64,000 bases of DNA from NCBI RefSeq assembly GCF_963583255.1, contig NC_084817.1, positions 7,694,121-7,758,120 of the forward strand, in the 5' to 3' direction. The position numbers and the translations under genes were made by a program. The first letter of the stretch is position 1, and every line of letters starts with the position of its first letter. Of the stretch, positions 12,651 through 23,985 are shown one piece after another. Below the pieces are notes generated by a model that searched no databases, was not told the origin of the DNA, and saw only the letters and a list, made by a program, of their open reading frames with translations. The DNA is from Pyrus communis (Eukaryota; Streptophyta; Magnoliopsida; Rosales; Rosaceae).

Positions 12651-14040
12651 ATACCCAATTTCCCATTTCCCACTCCTCCAGAGGCTGGTGCCCTGGATGA
12701 AGCGGAGCGCCTCTTGGTGGCACTTGAGCAACTGAAAGAAATGGAAGATTGTCAGCTTTAGGGCATTCCATGGCTTGTTATCCCCTGCGTCCTCGGCACT
12801 CTAGGATGCTGCTCAAGGTTATTGAAATGATGAGCGAAGCGATAAATCACGCCCGAGCTAAATTAGTGCTAGCGTATGCAGTTGCAATAGCTGGAGCTTT
12901 GAGTTGTGCATATCCCTTTGTCAGGCAGTTTGAGGACACAAACAACCATGACAATGCTTGCGGTGATGCTCCTTTCCAGAATTCAAATCAAGAGAAGTTG
13001 AGAAGGAAGAAACTAAAAGAAACTTTGAAGGGGGCTCACGAAAGGTTTCCAATCCTAGCAGAGAAAACATTACACCCCGAACCTCATGGAGGAAATGTCG
13101 AAGCAGAGAAAGCAGGTAGTTGAACTTTGCTTTGAATATCAAAGTGGCGAGAAGGAATTTTCGTGGATCCACGGTAGCCTGGAAGATGTAGAAAAAGTTT
13201 GGAGAGTTTCCCATGACAAGAACCCTCTTTCGCCGAATAAGGAAAGCTCTTAGGCCAAGCGATATCTGCTGGTTTGGCAGATGGGGTTGCCAAGCGCATT
13301 AGAGCAAGTAGTTCGTCAGAATCATCTGAATTCAGGCACAGAAATGTTTATGCAGTTAGGTATCAGGCCTGCATGGTTAAAGAGTCTGTGATCCTCGATC
13401 CCTCGTCATGTGTTTCTAAGTCGGCACTTGAATTTCTGGTGTACAATGAGTTAATCCAGACAAGATCAATACCTTACATGTACATCGAATCTGAACCACC
13501 AAGCCCACCATCTCCCCTCTAGTGTAGATAATATCATTTGTTCAAAAAACAAAAAAAAAAGTATGCTCGGGCTTTATGCACTTCCCCTGCATCCCCAAAA
13601 GACGCCAAACCTTGCTATAAGTACAAGACCTCAGATTGATCAAGTATTCCGTTGTGAATTCCAGCTTTTGGTCTTCATTTGTGGAGCTTCCACCACGTGG
13701 TGTCCCAATGCCAAATGATAACTCTGATCAGTTTCGAGATGTACCCAAAGCTTTTCCTTATGTGTTGCTTCAAGGCCGGGAACACTCTCGTGAGTCTATT
13801 TAAGAACCTCGTCTTAGTGTTTTAATGCCAGAGGCAACCACTGGAAGACGGGTTTGGAGTCTTGTAGAGAAGTTGGCCAAAAACGAGATTGACAGCCGTG
13901 TCATATTAAGAGCAGTTTGGATGGAGAAAACCGATGAATTGCATCCAGAATTCATGGCCTGGTTTAATAAGAGTATCCGAACTGGTAGCTTAATTTGATT
14001 CTTTTGACGACCTTTGGTTGACCACGCATCGTGAAGTTGG
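12651..14040 (+). pseudogene. Decayed C-terminal copy of a DEAH-box RNA helicase (DEAH13/DHX37 type)
   Basis: Fragments line up in order with the C-terminal part of plant DEAH13 (nucleolar ribosome-biogenesis helicase, DHX37/Dhr1 family). EAGALDEAERLLVALEQLKE (about 12680) and LGHSMACYPLRPRHSRML (12755) come from the helicase-associated domain. LVLAYAVAIAGALSCAYPFV follows. SWIHGSLEDVEKVW and DKNPLSPNKE are at about 13160-13245. YAVRYQACMVKESVIL and SALEFLVYNELIQTR are at 13348-13465. RVWSLVEKLAKNEIDSR and ELHPEFMAWFNKSI are at about 13850-13980, and DLWLTTHREVGLV closes it. The helicase motor motifs are absent. Multiple frameshifts and stops and a SINE-tail insertion near 13518-13558 show it is dead. 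The original exon structure cannot be judged from these short pieces, so segmental copy and retrocopy both remain possible. Confidence 0.82.
13518..13560 (+). mobile_element. 5'-truncated SINE tail inserted in the helicase pseudogene
   Basis: The string GTGTAGATAATATCATTTGTT followed by an A-rich run also ends the SINE copies at 17311-17472 and 29906-30001. Helicase-derived sequence resumes after it (YARALC at about 13561), so it is an insertion. Confidence 0.55.
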
Positions 14041-15465
14041 TTTAGTGTGATTTCAAGGTAAAGATTTCAATTTTGTTATTTTTCTGTAATTTTCTGCTTT
14101 ACTTATAATTTTCAGTTTCTTATTGGAAGTTGAAGGTGTTTTAGCATCACTATAACTGTTTGAGCCTTTGCTTGAATTTCTAGCCAACTTACTACTAGTT
14201 AGAGCTTGAGGGCTACTGTTGTTTTATATATGTATATTAGAAAGGACTGGTATTTATTTCGAGCTTCAACCTAGCTTTCTGGTTTAATTAAACGTCCAAC
14301 AAAATTTATAATCCAAATGGAATCTGAACTTGTTTCGAAAGATTTTAAAAATAATTGTGCCCAAAACCCGATTTTGTTTTACAATGCTCACACTTCCGGA
14401 AATAATTTTCAGAACCATTTTATAAGTGGTTCTATGGTGATGTTCTATGGCAGGTGATGATGTAGTCCCCTACAAATATGTAAAGAAATCAGTCCACTGC
14501 TCGACTTCAGCAGGATTCCAATACCTTCCATTCAAACGTTTTGAAGGGCCAGTAATATCTTACAAAAATTAACTCAAGCAATATATTTTGTTCGTACCCT
14601 TGGATGAGATTTAAGTAGATTTTCTGAGTATCTGGCTCAACTATGCAGTCTGAATCACTAGACTCACTACACTATCCCTAAAGAGACGAATGAGGTATCC
14701 GGTTAGCTTTCTGCAAGGCTTCAGCTTGATGTGCATTCGCACGTATGTCTGACAGTTTCTACCTGGAGCTAGTGAGGGCGTAGTAGGTTGCTCATAAAAA
14801 GTGAGACAAGAATGCAGCAACAGTTGTTTGCAACTCAGGTAATTCAGCGTCTGCTTGGAATTATATGAAGATAAATGGTAAAAACTAGTAACCTTGTTGG
14901 TCAAGTCCATTGGCTTCAAAGACAACCATTTCATCTGCTAACTTTCTAGTTTGTTTTCACATCCAAGCTGTTTAACACTCTTTATTTCTAATTGTGGTTT
15001 AGTTGTTTAATCATTGGGTTATAATTCTGAAAGAATTTTCTTTTACGATTGTATTAAGTTTTATGAGGTTGAACATGTTTACATATATATGCAAAAGTTC
15101 TTACAAAAACGTAAACTAGAAACTTACATCCTTTAAACTCTGAAGGGTTTTCTGCATTTCATAATACATGCAAGGGTTCTAACCGTTCTCCAAGTCTTAA
15201 CTGTACATGCAATAAGGAAAGCATGAGTTCTAATTACTTCACTAAATTAATACACTCTCCAACTACTAAAGATGAGATTCTATCTTCAGTATGCCCAACA
15301 TAATACGTCAAATCTAATAAAACAGTTAAGGATCAACACGATGAATTGCACAATTAAACCTAACGTGTGATGTTGGACATACTGAAAATCCTCTCGAGAA
15401 CTTTGATCATCAGGGTACGGATTACATGTAAGTCACTCTCCATATCTTTAACTTGTGAGCCTACT
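14041..15465. other. Intergenic, no gene recognised
   Basis: Moderately AT-rich sequence between the helicase pseudogene and the DUF761 gene. Small open frames (such as 14641-14934 minus) show no recognisable family. It includes the 3' region of the minus-strand DUF761 gene. Confidence 0.4.
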
Positions 15466-15985
15466 TCAGCTGTATCGACCTGCAGCCGTCCACTTTTGCA
15501 ACATTAACTCCCTATAAAACTTGTCAATAAATTCCTGGGCTGCCTTGTCCACATGGTAAGCCTCCTCCTCATCATTACTCAACGGTAACAAAGGCTCCCA
15601 CTCCGTTACCCTCACCAGCGCCCGCCTCACAATTGGCAGTGGCTCCACCACATCACTGCCGCGATAACTCGCTTTCTTCCCCCCATGGACTGTCGCCAAT
15701 GCATCCTCACACATCATTGGCACATAAACTCCCCTCCGCGAATGCTGCCTAACATACCGCCCCTTGTACACCTTGCCGGATTGACATGGAGGAGTGTAGG
15801 ATGACCTACGCGGTGGGCTGCTGGTACAGCTGAACTCGTACTCCAACGGGTATACAAACGATGTTACTTGTACGTCGTCCGACTTGCAGCTGAGCTCAGT
15901 CTGATGACGGACCATGAAATCATTGAAAGACTTGCCTAAGATCTTCCCATGTTTCATCATCGTCAGCTTTTTCTTGGAGACCCCC
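15466..15985 (-). CDS. DUF761-family protein, 5' end lost in assembly gap
   Basis: The minus-strand open frame reads from the N gap to a TGA at 15466. The C-terminus has the DUF761 signature, VDKAAQEFIDKFYRELMLQ, just before the stop. Upstream are YPLEYEFSCTSSPP and a basic middle part, as in 'cotton fiber expressed' and avr9/Cf-9-rapidly-elicited-type DUF761 proteins. The molecular function of this plant family is not established; members are often stress or elicitor responsive. The first available Met is at 15960 (MMKHGKILGKSFNDFMVRHQ). The frame stays open upstream of it to the gap with no stop, and in relatives this string is internal, so the true start is probably inside 15986-16185 or beyond. 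No intron is visible in the part present. Confidence 0.75.
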
Positions 15986-16185
15986 NNNNNNNNNNNNNNN
16001 NNNNNNNNNNNNNNNNNNNNNNNNNNNNNNNNNNNNNNNNNNNNNNNNNNNNNNNNNNNNNNNNNNNNNNNNNNNNNNNNNNNNNNNNNNNNNNNNNNNN
16101 NNNNNNNNNNNNNNNNNNNNNNNNNNNNNNNNNNNNNNNNNNNNNNNNNNNNNNNNNNNNNNNNNNNNNNNNNNNNNNNNNNNNN
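15986..16185. other. Assembly gap (200 N)
   Basis: A run of exactly 200 unknown bases, probably a scaffold gap of nominal size. It hides the 5' end of the DUF761 gene. Confidence 0.99.
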
Positions 16186-17310
16186 GTCTCAAATCAACTA
16201 ACTGCCATCCATCTAATTACCCCCATTGATTTCAATCTTGAGTTGTGCCTTTCTACCTTAACCGTTCAAATATTTTCAAATGAAAGTTTTGCTTTAAGCT
16301 ACCGTTACATATTTTGTACAAGGGCACATAGTAAAAACAGATTCTTTTTATAGACATATAAAATTGACACACCTACATTTACATTTTCTAGAAAAGTAAG
16401 TCTTATAATTGTATGTAGAATTTATTTGTATTAGAAAATATGTCAATAAACCTGTTAGTTTTATGTGTACAAAAAGCGTCGCTCAAAATTATATTACAAT
16501 GAAGTGAAATAAGTCAACACAAAAAAATAAAGCTAAGTTCATGTTAATAATGGACTAATTATAGTGGGGGATAAAGGAGTAGAAAGTGAAAAATGAATGG
16601 ATATCGGTTGTGTGGAAACTTTAATTAGGTGTAAGCCTCCCCTTTAGCCCTACATTATCCTATACTTTCAAATTTATAAACCAAAATGTTAAGGCAAATC
16701 AAAATTCTTTGAATTAGTTTATTCAGGTATTGGGTTTGATCATGATGAAAGCTAACATGTAGGATCCTATGTTTTTTACTTGTTTAATCCGCCGTGCGCC
16801 TAAAGTCGGACAATTGGCATTTTATTCATCTTCGGCGGGTTGGGAAGGAATTGCAAAGTGGCAAACCACATTTTGTGGACATTGGTGGTTGTACATTTGA
16901 CATGGGACCATAGTGTCCTTCTGAGAAATTATTGGATATTTACAATGATATTATTACCACGAAGCGCAATTGCGTTATCACAAAAGTTAGTCATAAATCG
17001 GTATCGTATTCGTTACACACAATAAGATACTATACCCACTAACACTAGTTAAATATCGGCCTACTCGCTCCGTTTTTCATAAGTGTCTATTGATCTCATT
17101 AGAGGCTTATTTCGGTGTCCAAAATCTATAGCCACCATGCATCCACTGATACATGGTCAGTGTTCATAGTCAAGGGTTCTAATGTTGTATCCCACACTGC
17201 GTATGAATCGGTGTTACAATGAACAGTTCGCATCGGTGTCCAAGTTGTCAATTATTTTTTAAGAAAAATGGGAGCCAATGATCCAAAATAATAATCCTAT
17301 TAATACTATT
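16186..17310. other. Intergenic, no gene
   Basis: AT-rich. It should contain the upstream region of the DUF761 gene. No family, RNA gene or clear repeat boundary recognised. Confidence 0.4.
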
Positions 17311-17472
17311 AGTATAACGGTCTAATAGTATTCTTCACTTATAAGTGAGAGGTCTTAGATTCGATTCTCGTCAAAGACGAAGTTGATCCACATTATTATG
17401 ATAAGCACATTGTAAGGCATAGTCCAGTCCCCTACCCTCTTAGTGTAGATAATATTGTTTGTTAAAAAAAAA
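17311..17472 (+). mobile_element. tRNA-derived SINE
   Basis: A tRNA-like head (TATAACGGTCTAATAGTATT, A box) is followed by a B box in GAGGTCTTAGATTCGATTCTC. The body has CACATTATTATGATAAGCAC, and the 3' end TAGTGTAGATAATATTGTTTG is followed by an A run. It belongs to the same family as 45631-45768 and 45025-45172. Confidence 0.75.
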
Positions 17473-17676
17473 TCCCATTGATAATTACAAAATTTGATTT
17501 CTATTCTTTTTTTATACATTAAATTGAAGACATGGGAGCCAATGTAATATATGTGGTATCCAAATTGAATACCAATATTTCACGTGTGCAAGAAAGAAAT
17601 AATGGTACATATGTGGTATAAAAAATATAGTAATAAGCATAGTATTTTTCTTTTCTTATTATTATTAGGGTTTAAA

Positions 17677-19734
17677 TGACACACCCCGATCAAAGTCGAG
17701 GTATGCTGGTCGTCACCCAAAGGTGACGTAATAAAAAAGAAAAGTGAAGTAATAAGGATATGAATAAATTTAAACCGAAACTAGGGTTTATTTAATCTAA
17801 AGTAACGAGTGCGTAGAAGTGGTTAAAATTCATAAAACCTAAATGTTTAGAGCATAGATGATATAAGCAGTGTAGTCGAAACTATTTAAAGTACCTAGTA
17901 CACAACTGGGAAAAGTCCCTACATTATTTATAGGTATGTCAGAACCGTCGGATATTCCTCGTATGCCACAAAATAAATCAGCTAACTAGGACCTGGAGAG
18001 GCGAAAAATAGAAGGGTGAGTGGGCAAAAACAAAGGTTTATACAAAACATTTATTTTCTAAACATACTATCCCCTTGCTATAAGACATGTATAGTTTCCA
18101 GAAAATCATACTACGTATAAGTATGAAATCAAATGCAAATCAACAATAATTCTAGAAATATGTCAATCACAATATCTCAACAGTAGCATAATAAAATCAG
18201 ATGCTCATCGATCTATGCTAGCACACAAGTCCAAGTCGCCTAATGTAACCTGAACGACTGAACTGATGCTCATCAATCTATGATAGCACACAAGTCGGAG
18301 TTGCCTAATGCAACATGTACGACAAGACTGGGTATAATCATAATATATGCTCTAGTGCTACAATCATGTGAAGACTAGCGCTATTCGCGGTCACATACGA
18401 GTCGGAGTTGCCTATTGCAACATGTACGACAAGATGTCGGAGTTGCCTATTACAACCTGTACGACATGACTGGCACCTACTTGGATCCAAGGCGAGCATG
18501 TGGTGCGGATATGAACATACACGTGAAAGACTGGCCCTGGCCCTGGGCGAGCACTAATACCGGGGTGCAGCAATGATGAGCAGACTACATAAATACAATC
18601 ATGCCATAACGATTCAATAATTCTAATCAACATAGTAAACTTACTTGCTCATCCCGTAGTATTATTTTAGCATTTCACAACAGTACAACATTTCTTATAA
18701 CATTATTTAATCATGGCATAATAGGCATCAATCAATTCAAAAGCATTTGTGGAAACTATAAAACTTCATATATCATACATATAAAAACAAATGCCCACAC
18801 ACTGATATGTGGTTGGATCGTAGCCTCCTTACCTTGCTTGACCTTGTACTTCTTCAAGATAATTTTCTCCTATATGTGAATAACTAAAATAATTAATTAA
18901 CATACACATACACAAAGTGGCTAGGAAAAACCCCTATGGTTTGCTCAAACGGAGGGTTTAAATATGAGAAAATGTTCTACTCGACGTCACAGACCTGAAC
19001 ACGTCAAGCACACGTCACCCGGAGGCCGAACGCACCGCACGTACCGCCTAGCCCACGGCCACACGCTCAGGTTAGAAACTAACATACCTATGGAATATGC
19101 CGTCAGACTTGACGGAATATTTCGTTAAATAGTAACGGAACCTAATGGTGTCAGAATATTCCATCAACTTTGACGGAATATTCTCCTTCTTCTTCGGTGA
19201 CTTCTGCCGCTGTTTGGTTTCGCTGGAAACTGGAAAATCTCGCCCGTTTCTGGAAAAATTTCAAAGCTTCATATCTTGCTCATTTCTTAACTATTTTCGA
19301 TGCATTTTATATGGAAATGAAGCTCAGGAAGAGGAGGACAAGATTATACCTTTCAAAAGTTCAAAAAGTGGGCGTAAGTGGCCCGAAAGAGCCTCGAAAG
19401 GTTCATACTTATTTTCTTCGCCTCGAAACTGTGTGTTTCCACACTAACTCGACTTCAAACCTAGGCTATTGACTCAAGGGAGTTGTGTGGAGGCTTCCAA
19501 ATGTCCCAAAAGCTTGTAACTCGGCCGGGAACATGTCGGGGAAAACTCGCCCGAGTAAGAGCTACCGAGTTTCAAAACTCAACCATTTCATTATCGGTTT
19601 GTACGGTTGGGTTCATGAGGATGAGAGGAGTGTGATGGTGGTGGTGGTGGTTGAAAGCTCGATCTGTGAGATTTGATGGTGGTGTATGGTTGTTATAGAG
19701 ATGAGAAAGTCTCGGGATAGAGAGAGAATGAGAA

Positions 19735-19781
<47 letters not shown>

Positions 19782-20241
19782 AAGAGAGAGAAGGTGAGTT
19801 CTGATTGGTTGAGATTAGGAAAATTTTGATTGGGTGCTATAGTGTGGGACAAATTCTGATTGGTTGGTGAAAGTGAATAAGGCACGGGTCCAGTTTTAAA
19901 GAGAAAAAGGATAAGATTTGTACAATTAAAGTCAAACGAAATCCAACGTGCCTTATAAAAAACAGTGGTTTTCAGCACTGAAATAATTAACATGCACGTG
20001 AATAAATCTACCCATTCTTAACGCAGTTTAATTTAATGTAACTTTTTTTTGTTACAACTCTGATTTGAGTCCAACTCGTGCTCATGCACTCGTAACGACG
20101 AGTACCAATTAATTATGATAACGAGGAAAATAATTTAAAACCGAATAACCATGTCCACGTCACTTTACTAACAAGGGCATAAATGTCAATTTACACACTT
20201 GGGGAGAAAATTACATAGAAATTTAGGGATGAGTTGTCACA
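17677..20241. mobile_element. Solo LTR, 2565 bp
   Basis: Starts TGACACACCCCGATC and ends GAGTTGTCACA, flanked by TTAAA on both sides (17672-17676 and 20242-20246), a perfect 5-bp TSD. No gag/pol coding. It contains repeated GTCGGAGTTGCCTA/CATGTACGACA units (about 18225-18470), palindromic ATATTCCGTCAA-type motifs near 19085-19190, and a (GA)n tract at about 19739-19776. The orientation cannot be set and the lineage is probably gypsy (inference). Open frames inside, such as 19145-19472, are not genes. Confidence 0.82.
18225..18470. repeat. Short tandem repeats within the solo LTR
   Basis: Repeated modules GATGCTCATC(G/A)ATCTATG and AAGTCGGAGTTGCCTA...CAACATGTACGACAAGA recur three to four times. 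LTR-internal repeats; no coding. Confidence 0.65.
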
Positions 20242-20275
20242 TTAAAGTTGCCATGTATTAGGCTTTGGGACTTTC

Positions 20276-20398
20276 TTGGGAGTGCCGGAGTACCCAATAC
20301 TCTGGGCGTTTTAACTATTAGATTTTTATTTAAAATACAAAAATCAAGATCTAATGGTTACAACATCTAAAATACCGGTACTCCGAAGCACCCAATAA
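20276..20398. mobile_element. MITE with about 50-bp inverted repeats
   Basis: AGTGCCGGAGTACCC and the following TATTAGATTT on the left pair with AAATCAAGATCTAATGG...GGTACTCCGAAGCACCC on the right as imperfect inverted repeats. No coding capacity; superfamily not determined. Confidence 0.6.
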
Positions 20399-20738
20399 TT
20401 TTTTATAGGACTTTTGGTGTGGTTGTTTTTGCATGCTCTCATAACAACCGTTGGATGAGCAAAGAACAATTAAGAATGAAGGACTTTATCTCCTTATCAA
20501 GAGTTGAGCAATGAGAATGCCTCAGCTTCCCATAATTAAAATTTTAAAATAGATATAAGAACAAAAGAATAAATATCTTTCTTTGGTTGGAAAACAAAAT
20601 AATTGGTTAGATTTTCCAAACTGTTACATTGCCTCTGTTGTCGGTGTTACAAATACGAAGGCCATTGATAATATAAAACAGTGCAAGCAATTTTTAGATG
20701 GACACCAATTTAAATCCGCGTGCCTAGAATGGTGCCTC

Positions 20739-20812
20739 AAGGCATGTTTTCTTGTAGTGAACATAGCAACATCATCATAATCTTCAATTACAACTACGTA
20801 TTGTACTCACCA

Positions 20813-20861
<49 letters not shown>

Positions 20862-21209
20862 TATTTCTATTCATATGAATCAAATCGAAAATTCTAATCA
20901 AGTAAAGACAATTATTAGTAGATCACTGCCACACTACATGGTGCTACCAGTCCACTTATACAATATGAGACGACTTATCTTGGATCAAGGCATGCTGTTT
21001 TCTTGTAGTGAACATAGCAACATCATCATCATCTTCAATTACAACTACATATCGTATTCACCATATATATATATATATCATATTTATGTTCATGTGAATT
21101 GAATCGAAAATTCTAACCAAGTAAAGACAATTATTAGTAGATCACTGCCACACTACTACATGGTGCTACCAGTCCACTTATACAATATGAGACGACTTAT
21201 CTTGGATCT
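20739..21209 (+). repeat. Tandem duplication, about 248 and 223 bp
   Basis: Unit 1 (20739-20986) and unit 2 (20987-21209) both run from AAGGCATG...TTTTCTTGTAGTGAAC to GACGACTTATCTTGGATC. They differ mainly in the length of the embedded (AT)n tract (about 20815-20860 versus 21064-21078). The near-identity suggests a recent duplication or slippage event. No gene. Confidence 0.92.
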
Positions 21210-21506
21210 AGAGTATAGTAGCTACACTTGTTCTAACACATGACCATGTTTGATTACACCAAAAAAATTACTCATTGCAAAGGACCATTTTAACTTTCCT
21301 TTTTCTTTGAATGAAAAGGACCATCTTATTAAATAACCCTAATTGTGTGATGTTGGCAATGGCAGTCGTATTTTTATATTTTTTTGGTTAGGTGTGGAAT
21401 TATATTTCAAGTTACGAACTTATGACTTGTATATAGATCTAGATCATCTATACCCAACTTATTAATTCTAGTAGTAAAGCATCAACCCCAATTAACAATT
21501 CGTACT

Positions 21507-21646
21507 GGATGATGCTATCCACACATTAATTTTTACGTCTCACGCATCCTTTGTTAATTAATATTCTTTGATCTTCTCCAATTTATTGGACCCAATAACT
21601 AGAATTGAGAATGTGAGTAGAAGGTAAAAATGAGTGTGTGGATAGC
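21507..21646. mobile_element. MITE, 'GCTATCCACAC' family
   Basis: Inverted ends GCTATCCACACATT...TTACGTCTCAC and GAGTGTGTGGATAGC with AAAAATGAG. Related inverted ends occur at 23840-23985, 29757-29815 and 46002-46151. It ends immediately before a TRIM LTR. Confidence 0.6.
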
Positions 21647-21907
21647 TGTAGAATTATCAGAGAGACAAGCTATACGGCCCACTTCCAACAACACCGATAT
21701 TGTCCCCAACTTTGTAATTACAACCTGCACAATCTGTCAGGTATGAGGTTTTATCAAAAAAAAATTACTCCGTACTAGTTGGAGTGGGGTTAAGATATTT
21801 AAACTCTTTTTTTCTCATTGATACGGTTGATGTGAGACATTTCCACACACCCTTTCACGTGAGACCCAATTAGTGAATCACACGTGAGAGATCCACACAT
21901 CGAGTGC
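21647..21907 (-). mobile_element. TRIM LTR plus a stub of the internal region
   Basis: The LTR at 21647-21847 (TGTAGAATTATCAGAG ... ATTTCCACA on the plus strand) matches both LTRs of the complete TRIM at 49532-50066. About 60 bp of matching internal sequence follows (ATTAGTGAATCACACGTG...GATCCACACATCGA). The second LTR is missing, so this is a truncated copy. Transcriptional orientation is minus. Confidence 0.75.
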
Positions 21908-22775
21908 AATATTTGGGATAGCTTTAACTTGGATGCCGATCGACTGGTCAGGTAAGAAGGCACCTCAGATATTCTATGGGCAGCAACAATATTTGTATCT
22001 GAAGCAAGAAGAACGTCATCTGAATAGTTCAAATTTGGAAGTTCTAAGATTCTAACTTCTATATATGATTATTTGAAGAAGAATCACATTCTTCCTCTTC
22101 CTACAAGTTCTGCTGTGATAAATAAAACGAACAATTCGTTTACACAATAGATTCGACCTTCTTTTTGGTTCAAATATTTGACCTTATTCTCTGTCAAATT
22201 CTTAAAATCAAGTGTTTGGCTTGATCGTGTGAGCGAATCCACGATTAGCAACATCGAGTGAGTTCTGTTGTCCCTAGTTGAGTGATTCCTAGGTTCTACC
22301 CCCCGTCTCTTCGAGACCCTTGGTTCTTTCACCTGCTTCACGTAGTTTTGGCTAAGGTGCACAAGGACAATACTAGACCATTGCTGAGAATGAATTCCAC
22401 ATTAATGGGACTTTGTATAGGCTGCTAACTAAGTTGAGGTATTCTCCACATTACTAATTAATTTTATGATAGAACCTCAATTTTCTTCAACAATAAACCG
22501 TATATAAAATATGGCTAGTCTTGTTACCTTTTCTTTTCAATTTAGTGTACCTCCAATTCTATTATAATTTCTGACCAAAAAAAAAAAACAATTATGATTA
22601 TATGGTTGTAAGGGGTTCTATTTGCGCATGCATTCCTAAATTTTAAGTTCAATTTTGAAGTTGAATTCAAAACATTATTTAATTTAATATACCTAGGTGT
22701 GTGATGTGAAACACTGACATCACAAGCGTGTCTCACATCTCAATTCGCATGCGTAATTATTTATATTCTTATTCT
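21908..22775. other. Intergenic, no gene
   Basis: No recognised coding family on either strand. The open frame 22084-22362 (minus) has no family resemblance. AT-rich. Confidence 0.4.
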
Positions 22776-23523
22776 ATTAAGAGAAGAGTCCTTGTTAATT
22801 TTTTCCCACATTTTTTTCAATTTTATCCTTACTTTTGAATGCACAATATTGACTTGAGGAGGGAAAAATAGTAATTTTGTACCTTTTGACAAAATGACAA
22901 TCATATCCCTATTTTTCCTATTTTACCCTCACTTTTGATACATAATATTTACATAAGGAGGACAAAAAACAATAATTATGTAATATCAAGATAAAATATG
23001 CACTAATTAAGAGAAATTGTCCCACTATTATTTTTTCATACTCTTTTAAAAATTTTAAAAACTAATCACACTCCTTAATAAATAAAAAAACAAAAAATAA
23101 AATGAAATTGTTCACACACACAGAGTGTGCGCTCATCGGCTAGTGACAAAGATGCAATTAAGAGAAGAGTCCTTGCCAACTTTTTTCCCCCATTTTTTTC
23201 AATTTTATCCTTACTTTTGAATGCACAATATTGATATGAGGAAGGCAAAATAGTAATTTTGTACCTTTTGACAAAATGACAATCATATCCCTATTTTACC
23301 CTTACTTTTGATACATAATATTTACATAAGGAGGACAAAAAAACAATAATTATGTAATATCAAGATAAAATATGCACTTATTAAGAGAAATTATCCCACT
23401 ATCATTTTTTAATACTCTTTTAAAAATTTTAAAAACTAATCACTCTTTAATAAAAAAAATTAAAAAAATGAAATTGTTCACACACACAGAGTGTGTGCTC
23501 ATTAGGCATTGACAAAGATGCAA
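22776..23523 (+). repeat. Tandem duplication, about 381 and 367 bp
   Basis: Unit 1 (22776-23156) and unit 2 (23157-23523) both begin ATTAAGAGAAGAGTCCTTG and end with CACACACACAGAGTGTG...GTGACAAAGATGCA. High identity with small indels. The unit looks like non-coding repeat DNA. Confidence 0.9.
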
Positions 23524-23839
23524 TCATGCAGTCAAGATGTACACTTGAATTGTGAAAGGTTTTTTCCGATTTCTACTTTATTAGAAGAGATTATAAGTAC
23601 AAATCTCATAGTGTCGGTTTTTTTTTTTTTTTTTTTTTTTGACAAGATCTCATAGTGTTGTTGAATTGAAAAACAAAAAAGCAAAATATTAAAAGATCGG
23701 CAATCCGTTAGAAGAAAAAAATCCTAATGCATTGACAGCTTCAATGTTTGGTAGAAAACATATAGTCGGTGTCACTATAAGAAAATAATCCAAATGCACT
23801 TAAATTTTGGTGATTATAAAATGAGGAAAATGGTTAAGG

Positions 23840-23985
23840 ATGGTATTATCCGTGCACACCTTTCTACTTTCACATATACCTTTTAATTTCTCAGATGGAA
23901 TCAATTGAAGAGAATTAAAGAACAAAAATTAAACAAAAGGTGTGAGGTAGAAATGTGTGGATATCACCACTCATGTTTTAAAAAA
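23840..23985. mobile_element. MITE-like inverted repeat
   Basis: GGTATTATCCGTGCACACCTTTCTAC on the left pairs with GTAGAAATGTGTGGATATCACC on the right. No coding. Confidence 0.5.

Noticed and set aside
15914..16353. Open frames crossing the N run
   Set aside because: The apparent length comes from unknown bases translated as X; only the minus-strand DUF761 frame is supported by real sequence.
18225..18470. Regularly repeated short modules resembling a CRISPR array
   Set aside because: Units are irregular, spacers are not unique, and they lie within a plant solo LTR.
19613..19993. 126-residue minus-strand frame
   Set aside because: It is mostly translation of a (GA)n microsatellite inside the solo LTR.
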